Source: an uncultured Gammaproteobacteria bacterium (GTDB taxonomy: Bacteria > Pseudomonadota > Gammaproteobacteria > HK1). Taken from it: DNA of 64,000 nt. The notes under the pieces are model-generated. The model was not told the origin of the DNA and ran no database searches. It saw only the letters and a list, made by a program, of their open reading frames with translations. The position numbers and the translations under genes were made by a program. Location: positions 3,525,001-3,589,000 of the forward strand of contig OY282353.1 in the NCBI GenBank assembly GCA_958295465.1, read 5' to 3'. Position 1 is the first letter of the stretch. The number at the start of each line of letters is the position of its first letter. Below, in pieces: positions 44,737 through 51,336 of this stretch.

Positions 44737-45040
44737 GATGGGGGGCGCCGCGCCCCGGCAATAGCGACTATCGCCTCGCGACGTGTGCGACCAGCGCCGG
44801 GGTCGTGCAGGCCCTCGGCCCGGTTGGCGCCGTCCGTCCGATGCCTGCGCGAGGTCGACTTGGCCCGGCGGTCGTGGCCGTGTTCGCCGGACGGTGTGTT
44901 TTCCGTCCCTCTGTCCCTTTCAAACCGTACAATCTCGACGTACATCTCTCCCAAAGCCGGATCATGGTCTGACCTGCCGCGGCCGAATCACATGCAAAAC
45001 GTCGAAGAAATACCCTTGGTTCCGGCTATGCGGAGCCAGG
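44737..45040. other. Gap before livG
   Basis: About 304 bases at the right edge of the island. The livG frame stays open upstream, but those residues do not match LivG. A GGTTCCGGCTATGC segment at about 45018-45031 resembles one at 14431-14444. No binding-protein gene is present. Confidence 0.4.
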
Positions 45041-45826
45041 ATGATGGCGAGCGTCGCTGAACGGCTCTCCGCCGCGGGCGCGGGGAACGCGCTGGAGCTG
45101 CGCGGGGTCAGCCGGTTGTTCGGCGCCCTGGTGGCGCTCGACGACGTGACGATGAGCGTGCGGCCCGGTGAGCGGCGCGCGGTGCTCGGCTCCAACGGCG
45201 CTGGCAAGACCACCCTGTTCAACGCGGTGACCGGAGACTTCCCGCCCAGCTCCGGGGTGATCCGTTTCTTCGGGGAGGACGTGACCTGGTTCCCGCCGCA
45301 CGAGCGGATCCGCCGGGGTCTGCGGCGCACCTACCAGATCTCGCTGCTGTTCGGCGGCCTGCGGGTGCTCGACAACGTCTACCTCGCGTGCCGCGGGGTC
45401 TCGCGCGGGCGCTTCTCGCTGCTGCGTCCCCGGCGCAACGAGGGGCTCATGCAATCGGCGATCGATCTCGTCGAGGCGGTGCATCTCACCGGGGTGCGGG
45501 ACCGGACGGTGGCGGAGCTGAGCTACGGCGAGCAGCGGCAGCTCGAGATCGCCCTCGCGCTCGCCGGCGCCCCGCGCTTCATCCTCTTCGACGAGCCGGC
45601 GGCGGGGCTCTCTCCGAGCGAGCGCGCGGAGCTCGTCGAGATCCTCGGCTCGCTCCCCTCGCACATCGGCTACATCATCATCGAGCACGACATGGACGTG
45701 GCGCTGCGGGTCGCGGAGAGCGTGTCGATGATGCACAACGGCCGCATCCTCAAGGAGGGGACGCCGGCCGAGATCGAATCCGATCCGGAAGTGCAGGAGC
45801 TCTATCTCGGGGGCGGCCATGGCTGA
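45041..45826 (+). CDS. livG: Branched-chain amino acid ABC transporter ATPase LivG
   Basis: 261 residues from the ATG at 45041. Walker A LGSNGAGKTTLFNAVTGDFP, Q-loop region RRTYQISLLFGGLRVLDNVY, signature LSYGEQRQLEIALALA, Walker B FILFDEPAAGLSPSER and H loop IIIEHDMDVAL. PPHERIRRGLRRTYQ is typical of LivG. It should energise LivH-LivM, although the genes are now 4.1 kb apart. An ATG overlaps its stop (ATGGCTGA at 45819) where livF normally starts, but the frame loses similarity at once, so livF is lost or elsewhere. Confidence 0.92.
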   Translation: MMASVAERLSAAGAGNALELRGVSRLFGALVALDDVTMSVRPGERRAVLGSNGAGKTTLFNAVTGDFPPSSGVIRFFGEDVTWFPPHERIRRGLRRTYQISLLFGGLRVLDNVYLACRGVSRGRFSLLRPRRNEGLMQSAIDLVEAVHLTGVRDRTVAELSYGEQRQLEIALALAGAPRFILFDEPAAGLSPSERAELVEILGSLPSHIGYIIIEHDMDVALRVAESVSMMHNGRILKEGTPAEIESDPEVQELYLGGGHG

Positions 45827-46029
45827 GCGTGCGCGGCGGCGGGACGAGGCGATGGTTCACCGCATCGTGGTCATGCAATGGCCGAGATCGACATTTCGAC
45901 CAGCCTCGCGGTCATATCGAGCGGAAATCGGCCCCCGATCGGCAAGCTGCCGGGAGCCTTCATGGTAGCGTGCCGGTATCGGCACACCGACATGAAAAAA
46001 TGAAGAGAACCATCAAGCGGGTGATCAGT

Positions 46030-46266
46030 ATGAAGATCAGCATCTCTCTCTCCGATGACGAGGTGACCTTTCTCGATCACTACGCTCGCTCACGGGGCGT
46101 GAAATCTCGATCGGCGGTAGTGCGGAGAGCTGTGCGACTTTTGCATTCGGCCGGTCTGGCGGACGACTATGCGTGCGCCTTCGACGAGTCGATCGAGGAT
46201 ACGGACGTCCACGTCCGGAACCATTCTACCGGTGACGGACTGGATCGAGCGGACACAGAGCGTTGA
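46030..46266 (+). CDS. Ribbon-helix-helix antitoxin
   Basis: 78 residues from the ATG at 46030; an in-frame ATG at 46000 is an alternative. The N-terminal RHH DNA-binding fold is seen in MKISISLSDDEVTFLDHYAR and SRSAVVRRAVRLLHSAGL. It precedes a MazF-type toxin by a few bases, the normal antitoxin-toxin order. It should repress the operon and neutralise the toxin. The C-terminal, toxin-binding part is short and acidic (DESIEDTDVHV). Confidence 0.8.
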   Translation: MKISISLSDDEVTFLDHYARSRGVKSRSAVVRRAVRLLHSAGLADDYACAFDESIEDTDVHVRNHSTGDGLDRADTER

Positions 46267-46270
46267 GGCC

Positions 46271-46576
46271 ATGCACCGCGGCGACATCTGGACAGTAGAT
46301 TTCAGCATGCCTCCGGGCTCGGAAGCCGCCTACCGCCGGCCGGCGGTCATCGTCAGCAATGACGGCGCCAACATGACGGCCGTTCGACTCGACCGAGGTG
46401 TCGTCACTGTGGTGCCGGTGACGACCAACGTGCGCCGAGTCTACGACTTCCAGGTCGCATTACCGGCTTGCCTTTGCGGCCGGCCACGCGACTCGAAGGC
46501 TCGAGCGGAACAGGTGCGGGCCGTCGCCGTGGAGCGTATCGACTCCCGGGTTGGGCGCGTGCCGTTCCGGGCATGA
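46271..46576 (+). CDS. MazF-type mRNA interferase, C-terminus altered
   Basis: 101 residues from the ATG at 46271. PemK/MazF fold: HRGDIWTVDFSMPPGSEAAY, RRPAVIVSNDGANM, VVTVVPVTTN (basic/Thr active region) and RPRDSKARAEQVRAVAVERI. After DSRVGRVPF the frame ends early (RA, stop), about ten residues short of the usual last helix. The stop overlaps the ATG of the following HAD gene (ATGA at 46573), so the toxin end was probably replaced at a junction. Toxicity may be reduced or kept; the catalytic core is present. Confidence 0.8.
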   Translation: MHRGDIWTVDFSMPPGSEAAYRRPAVIVSNDGANMTAVRLDRGVVTVVPVTTNVRRVYDFQVALPACLCGRPRDSKARAEQVRAVAVERIDSRVGRVPFRA

Positions 46577-47316
46577 GCCTTGCGATACGCGGCATCCTGT
46601 TCGACAAGGACGGCACGCTGCTCGATTTCGATGCGACCTGGCTGCCCGCCTATCGCCGGGGCGCGAAGGCGGTCGCAGGTCTCGCCGGTGGGGTCCGAGC
46701 GGAGGCGCTGCTCGCGGCCGGCGGCTTCGATGCGGCGACCGGTCGGTGTGCGCCCCGCTCGGTGCTTGCCGCCGGCACGAACCGGGAGATCGCCACGGTG
46801 TGGGCGCGGCTCTGTGCGCTCGACGTGGACGTCGTTGCGCGGGAGATCGAGCGGGAGTTCCTCGACGCCGCGGGCCGCGACACCGTGCCGGTCACGGACC
46901 TCGATGCGTTCTTCGCGGCTCTGGCCGCCCGAGGTTTCGTGCTCGGGGTCGCGACCATGGACGGCGAGGCGGCGGCGCGCGCCGCCCTCGACCGGCTGGG
47001 CGCGGGCCGGCATCTCGCGTTCCTGTGCGGCGGCGACAGCGGATGGGGAACGAAGCCGGGGCCGGGGATGGTCCATGCGTTTCTCGCCGCGACCGGGCTG
47101 CGGGCCGGCGAGGTCATGGTCGTCGGCGACACCCCTCACGACATGGAGATGGGCCGCGCTGCCGGCGTCGGGCACCGAGTGGCGGTCCTCACCGGCGCCG
47201 GCTCGCGGGCAGTGCTCGAACCGCTCGCCGATCACGTCCTTGCGAGCATCGAGGTGCTTGACGGCGTGCTGCCATCGCTGTCGTCTGGCGGCGGATCCAC
47301 ACGCCGCGGCGCGTAG
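46573..47316 (+). CDS. HAD-superfamily phosphatase (phosphoglycolate phosphatase-like)
   Basis: 247 residues. HAD motif I is GILFDKDGTLLDFD (nucleophile and general acid Asp), followed by an alpha-helical cap, motif II in VLGVATMDG, and motif III/IV in WGTKPGPGMVHAFL and VMVVGDTPHDMEMGRAAG. The substrate is not determinable; phosphoglycolate or a sugar phosphate is plausible. Its start overlaps the mazF stop, suggesting that the two are now in one transcript. Confidence 0.85.
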   Translation: MSLAIRGILFDKDGTLLDFDATWLPAYRRGAKAVAGLAGGVRAEALLAAGGFDAATGRCAPRSVLAAGTNREIATVWARLCALDVDVVAREIEREFLDAAGRDTVPVTDLDAFFAALAARGFVLGVATMDGEAAARAALDRLGAGRHLAFLCGGDSGWGTKPGPGMVHAFLAATGLRAGEVMVVGDTPHDMEMGRAAGVGHRVAVLTGAGSRAVLEPLADHVLASIEVLDGVLPSLSSGGGSTRRGA

Positions 47317-47332
47317 CGGGTCATGTGCCGCG

Positions 47333-47419
47333 ATGACATCGAGGATGATCGTGCCGGACACGAATCTGCTTCTGTATGCGATCGATTCGACGAGTCCCTT
47401 GCACGACGCTGCCCGGTGA
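47333..47419 (+). pseudogene. VapC/PIN-domain toxin, N-terminal fragment
   Basis: 28 codons: MTSRMIVPDTNLLLYAIDST then SPLHDAAR and stop. The MIVPDTNLLLYA start with its catalytic Asp is typical of PIN toxins, which have about 130 residues. Sequence identical to 57417-57490 begins at the truncation point, so the duplication described below cut the gene. Confidence 0.65.
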
Positions 47420-47464
47420 CCTCTCTCAACTTCACAAGTGACCATCGCGCTCCGGGCGGCCCGT

Positions 47465-47815
47465 TCACGCCCGCTTGCGCGGCAGCACCAGGTGGTTGAT
47501 CCAGTTCCGCACCTCCACTCGGCGCACGTCCTCGTTCATCACGTCGTCGTCGATGCCGAGCAGCCATGCGAGGTCACGCCTCGACGGGTCCTGGTGCAGG
47601 GTTTCGAGCGTGTTCACGTAGTCGTGGGCGGCCTCGGCGCCGGAGAAGAATCCCATCGCAACGAGCCGGTCCGTCCGGGCGAAGGTCAGCCGGGCCAGCT
47701 CGTGCAGGTCGTATTCCGGGTGGTACTGCACCGCCCAGAACTCGCCGCCCTTGTGGGTCACGCAGACCGCCTGCACGTGGGAGAAGGCGTTGCCCGCGAG
47801 GTTCAGCGCGCCGGG
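47465..47815 (-). pseudogene. Class I glutamine amidotransferase, C-terminal fragment
   Basis: About 117 C-terminal residues (NLAGNAFSHVQAVCVTHKGG, FWAVQYHPEYDLHELARL, RNWINHLVLPRKRA) match 57472-58326. The catalytic Cys half is deleted. It carries a few substitutions relative to the intact copy (for example SGAEAAHDY for SDAEAAHDY), showing decay. Confidence 0.85.
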
Positions 47816-48056
47816 AGGTCCGCGGCACGCTCGCATATCGCGTCCGCGATGCTGCCGGCCCGGTCGCGGTCGCGGGTGGCGGTGAACAGGATCGCCTTCA
47901 TACCGAGCGCGTGGGGTCCGCGCACGTCGTTGTGCTCCCGATCGCCGACATGGAGCATCTCGCCCACTTCGACCCCCAGCCCGCCGCGGCCCGCTTGAAC
48001 ATGTCCGGATGCGGCTTCGAGCGCCCGACCTCGTCGGAGAACGCGAGGGCGCGAGA
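47816..48056 (-). pseudogene. HAD hydrolase, internal/C-terminal fragment
   Basis: Corresponds to residues near the C-terminus of the HAD gene at 58430-59191: GVEVGEMLHVGDREHNDVRG and PHALGMKAILFTATRDRDRA are kept. One base is missing (CCCAGCCCGCCGCGG here, CCCAGCCCCGCCGCGG in the intact copy), which shifts the frame. The copy ends near GGAGAACGCGAGGGCG. Confidence 0.85.
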
Positions 48057-48115
48057 GGTCCGGTGTCGACGCCTCGTCTCGGAAGAACCGGAACATCGGG
48101 CCTCCCGGGGGGCCC

Positions 48116-48649
48116 TCAACGGGTCCGAGTACCGAGCATGAAGGCCAGCCCCTGTTCGAGAGCCGCCTCCGCCTGCCGTTCGAGCGCCTCGTTCGACGCG
48201 CTGCTGATGGGGTGCGCAATCACCGCGAACGGGTAGTCGGGCATCCCGAGCGAGCGCCGCATCTCCTGCGCGGCGGTCACGAACCGATCCGTCATGATCC
48301 CGATCGCGGGGACCCCCCGGCGTTCGGCCAGGATCGCGTCGTGCAGACTGCACGACGAGCAGCTTCCTCAGTCCCCGACGCCCGCGATCGCCGCGCTCCA
48401 CTGCGCCGCCTCGTCCATGATCGCGCGTTCGGCGGGCGCGCTGAAGCTGCGTTTGACCCGCAGCACCACCTTCGCCACCCCGTGGCGGGCGCCGAGGAGC
48501 CCGGCAAGGTGGTCGAAGAAGGGAGTGGTGCCCTTCTTGCCGTTCGAGATGATGCCCACCGTACTCCCTTCGAGCCCCGGCAACCGGGGCGCGAGCGCAA
48601 AGCCGGCCGCGTTTTCCTCCCAAGTCGGATCGAGCACCCGCAGGGTCAT
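48116..48649 (-). CDS. UGSC-family selenoprotein (in-frame UGA = Sec94)
   Basis: 177 residues if the UGA at 48370-48368 is read as selenocysteine. The ATG at 48649 has AAGGAGG nine bases upstream. Residues 1-93 (MTLRVLDPTWEENAAGFALA..., GIISNGKKGTTPFFDHL, VVLRVKRSFSAPAERAIMDE, AAIAGVGD) lead directly into U-G-S-C-S-S-C-S-L-H-D-A-I-L-A. The frame then continues with good coding character (VPAIGIMTDRFVTAAQEM, MPDYPFAVIAHPISSASNEA) to a TGA at 48118-48116. UGSC proteins are a known family with Sec or Cys at this motif and no assigned function; a redox or Sec-thiol chemistry role is inferred. A SECIS hairpin follows the UGA. It lies 29 bp after a partner gene. Confidence 0.9.
48337..48357 (-). 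promoter_or_regulatory. Bacterial SECIS element (selenocysteine insertion hairpin)
   Basis: Read on the minus strand, ten bases after the UGA there is a perfect 8-bp stem CGUCGUGC / GCACGACG with a 5-base loop AGUCU. The distance from UGA to loop is 18 bases, within the known bacterial range of about 16-37, and the loop has a G at its second position, as expected for SelB binding. Confidence 0.85.
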
Positions 48650-48678
48650 GTCGTCATCCTCCTTGTCACCGGTCGGTC

Positions 48679-49767
48679 CTATCGTACCCCGCCCTGTATC
48701 CCGCCCCGTACCCCGTCCGCCGGCGGCCCGCAGTCCAGGCACGCGCCGACCGGGAGGGTCACCGCGCGGCTCTTGTCCCCGAGCCACGGCGGGATGACCG
48801 CTCCGAACCCCCCGGCCGGCCCGCCCGCGGCGACCAGCAACAGATGCTCGGGGTCCGGGAGCGCACGGTATTCGCGCTCCCCGTGACGGCCCACCACCCG
48901 TCCCTTGCCGACCTCGGCCCATTCGCGGCGCCGGATGCGGGCCCGCTCGAACAGGCGCCCGCGCACGTCCGCGCGCGACCAGCCGGCCGCCGCGAGATGT
49001 TCGCGCAACTGGGGAGGCATGACGGCCACGTAGTTGCCGGGCCGGATCGAGTACTGGCGCATGTTGGCCCGCATCTCCGCCGCGAAGGTTTCGAGGATCT
49101 CCTCCGGATCGGTGGTCCACTCGTTCATGATCTGGCGGGGCGCGCACGCCGCCATCACCGTGACGGCCGACGCGCCGTGCGGGATGCCGCGCTCCGCCGC
49201 GAGCGGCTCCCACGGCGACCCTTCCTCGTCCTCCGCGATGCAGAAGCTGAACTTGCCCGGATGCCCGAGGGTGGAGCGGTCGATGCCGCCCGGGCGCACG
49301 TCGAGCAGGTTGATGAGGCACAGGCGGATCGCGCGGCCCACCACCGCGCTCGCCCGATCGCTGTTGCCGAGAGCGTTGAACGTCCCGTCCATGCCGAGCC
49401 GGCGCCGCTCGTCGCCGTTGACGATGACGAGCACCGCGCAGCCCCCGGTGCTCGCGCTCGTCCCGTGCAGGGAGAACGCCTTGCGCAGCATGGCCGCCAT
49501 CGCGGTGGCCACGACCGGGAAATGCAGGGGAAGCCCGCCGGCCATCACCGTGTTGACCGCGACCTTCCCGGCCGTGATCGCCCGGTCCCGGACCGGCTCG
49601 ACGCCGAGGACGTGGCCGGGCGGCATGGCCGCCGCATCCAGGCAGGCTGCGACCGCTTCCCCGGTCGGCGGGACGACGGGCAGTCCGTCGGTCCAGCCGC
49701 GTCCGTGGAACAGCTCCTGCAGGGCGAAGACGTCGGGGGTTTCGTGGACGCTGAAATCGAGATCCAT
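48679..49767 (-). CDS. Conserved partner protein of the UGSC selenoprotein
   Basis: 362 residues from the ATG at 49767. I do not recognise a named domain. Notable stretches: ELFHGRGWTDGLPVVPPTGE near the N-terminus, AVNTVMAGGLPLHFPVVATA, STGGCAVLVIVNGDERR with a conserved-looking Cys, LGHPGKFSFCIAEDEEGSPW and GACLDCGPP near the C-terminus. There are no obvious signal peptide or membrane helices. It is 29 bp upstream of the UGSC gene on the same strand and is probably cotranscribed; the Cys residues could act with the Sec protein. Its promoter faces the LysR gene across 306 bp. Confidence 0.75.
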   Translation of the reverse strand: MDLDFSVHETPDVFALQELFHGRGWTDGLPVVPPTGEAVAACLDAAAMPPGHVLGVEPVRDRAITAGKVAVNTVMAGGLPLHFPVVATAMAAMLRKAFSLHGTSASTGGCAVLVIVNGDERRRLGMDGTFNALGNSDRASAVVGRAIRLCLINLLDVRPGGIDRSTLGHPGKFSFCIAEDEEGSPWEPLAAERGIPHGASAVTVMAACAPRQIMNEWTTDPEEILETFAAEMRANMRQYSIRPGNYVAVMPPQLREHLAAAGWSRADVRGRLFERARIRRREWAEVGKGRVVGRHGEREYRALPDPEHLLLVAAGGPAGGFGAVIPPWLGDKSRAVTLPVGACLDCGPPADGVRGGIQGGVR

Positions 49768-50073
49768 GACGAGGCGCTCGGCTCGGACGGGTTCCGGCGG
49801 CTGCCGCCGCATCCGCCAACCTGACTCCGGCACTCCCTTGCCGCGGCAACCGAGGGGCGCCGGATCCGTCCCGGTGCGGGTTTCTCCATGCTCCCCACCG
49901 GCACGGCCTGGATCATAATGCGCATCGCCGGCAGACAGGGAATGCCCGGGAGGCCGCCTCCGCCCGGGTCGCGGCGGCGAAGACCGGCGTCGCGACCGCA
50001 ACGGCGGGTATCGGTTTCGACGCCGGCCCGCCTTCCGGTCGTCTCGCGTGTCGAGAAGTACAGGATATCGATC
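49768..50073. promoter_or_regulatory. Divergent control region between the UGSC operon and lysR
   Basis: 306 bases between divergent genes, a usual site for LysR control. The frame upstream of the lysR ATG is open but does not match LysR proteins. The part just before lysR is lower in GC (GTACAGGATATCGATCATG). I cannot place promoter boxes confidently. Confidence 0.4.
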
Positions 50074-51009
50074 ATGATTCGATCGCTCGTTGGTCTCCAC
50101 CGCGTTTCGGTCCGTCAACTTCGGCTCGTCCTGGCGATCGACGAGGGCGGCAGCATGGTGCGTGCGGCCGAGGCGATCGGCCTGACACAGCCCGCGGTGA
50201 CCAAGGCGATTCGCGATCTGGAGAGGGATCTCGGCGTCGATCTGTTCGAGCGCGGCAATCGCGGCGTGACGCCCACCATCTATGGAGAAGCGCTGGTGCG
50301 CCACGCGCGATGCGTGCTGGCGCAACTCGTCCACGCCGCGGAGGAGATCGACGACCTCGCGCACGGCGTCGGCGGGCGCGTGGCGATCGGGACACTGCTG
50401 GCCGCTTCGGCCCGGCTTTTGCCGAGGGCTGTCGCGAGGCTCAGGGCCGAGCGCCCGCGCGTCGTCGTCGACGTGGTCGAGGGAACCAACGACCGGCTTC
50501 AGCCGATGCTCCTGCGCGGCGAGCTCGACATGGTCGTGGGACGGCTGACCGAATTCCGCCACCGTGCCCGCATCCACCAGGAACCGCTCTACGACGAAGA
50601 GATCGTGATCCTCTCCCGGCCCGGCCATCCTCTGGCCCTGGACGAACATCTGCGGCTGGCCGACCTTCGGTCCGCCGACTGGATCCTGCCCCCACCGGAG
50701 ACGACGTTGCGCCGCCAGCTCGAAAAGGCGTTCTTCGATGCCGCCCTGGAACCTCCCCGCTGTGCGGTCCAGTCTGTTTCATTGCTGACCAACCGGCGGC
50801 TTCTGTACGAAAGCGACCTGATCGGCGCCTGGCCCCGGGGCGTGGCGGCCGACGATCTGGTGGCGGGCCACCTGGTCTCGCTGCCGGTTCGTCTGAGCGA
50901 GATCCTCGGGCCGGTGGGCGTATCGACCCGCAAGTCGGCCCGGCTCTCGCCCGCGGCGCAGGCGCTGCTCACCATACTGCGCGCGGAGGGTTGCGATCGC
51001 GGGAGCTGA
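50074..51009 (+). CDS. LysR-family transcriptional regulator
   Basis: 311 residues from the ATG at 50074. N-terminal winged HTH: VSVRQLRLVLAIDEGGSMVR, AAEAIGLTQPAVTKAIRDLE, LGVDLFERGNRGVTPT. The C-terminal effector-binding domain (about 95-300) is of the GbpR/CbbR-like type (GTLLAASARLLPRAVARL, LRGELDMVVGRL). It lies between the divergent UGSC operon and the co-directional molybdenum hydroxylase operon, so it may control either or both. The inducer is unknown, possibly an aromatic acid given the dioxygenase downstream. Confidence 0.88.
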   Translation: MIRSLVGLHRVSVRQLRLVLAIDEGGSMVRAAEAIGLTQPAVTKAIRDLERDLGVDLFERGNRGVTPTIYGEALVRHARCVLAQLVHAAEEIDDLAHGVGGRVAIGTLLAASARLLPRAVARLRAERPRVVVDVVEGTNDRLQPMLLRGELDMVVGRLTEFRHRARIHQEPLYDEEIVILSRPGHPLALDEHLRLADLRSADWILPPPETTLRRQLEKAFFDAALEPPRCAVQSVSLLTNRRLLYESDLIGAWPRGVAADDLVAGHLVSLPVRLSEILGPVGVSTRKSARLSPAAQALLTILRAEGCDRGS

Positions 51010-51336
51010 ATCCCCGTCCGCGCGCAGAGGCGCCGGGCGGCGACGTCGCCGCCCGTTTCGTGATGGTCGAATCCATGCCCGCGCAAAGCGGCGGAAAGGC
51101 CCGCCTGTCGGAAGACGTCCTGTTCCGGCGAATCCATGCGTGCCCGGAGCGGCGTCGGTGGACTGTGACGCGCAAGAGACCGCCCGGGCTCAAAGTCGTG
51201 CTCGCAGGGAAACCGTCATGCAGAGGGAGTGCGATATTCGTTTCTATAATATCCAGTTCCCAAATCTTTCATTGTAGAAATACCGACACTTCCCGCAAAC
51301 TGTCGGTGACGATGGGGCGAACCACCGGGTGGAGCG
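51010..51336. promoter_or_regulatory. Control region of the molybdenum hydroxylase operon
   Basis: 327 bases. The last 100 are lower in GC and contain an inverted repeat TTTCTATAAT (51241-51250) / ATTGTAGAAA (51271-51280), nine of ten bases matching, and a second dyad CCGACA...TGTCGG (51284-51307). These are good candidates for LysR-type operator half-sites and promoter sequence; this is inferred from symmetry and place. REP-like words (CGAATCCATGC twice) lie further upstream. Confidence 0.45.

Larger units (their letters stand above)
47415..48060. repeat. Decayed partial copy of the 57.4-58.7 kb segment
   Basis: 47415-47815 is nearly identical to 57416-57824, and 47816-48056 nearly identical to 58471-58710. 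The intervening ~640 bases are missing; both flanks of the deletion share GCCGGGAGG, suggesting deletion at a short repeat. The intact version at 57-59 kb has complete genes, so this is the derived copy. Confidence 0.9.

Noticed and set aside
48368..49849. Long minus-strand ORF (493 codons) ending at 48368
   Set aside because: Only its last ~93 codons are real, as the first part of the UGSC gene; the rest is an out-of-frame shadow of the partner gene. The UGA at its end is better read as selenocysteine.
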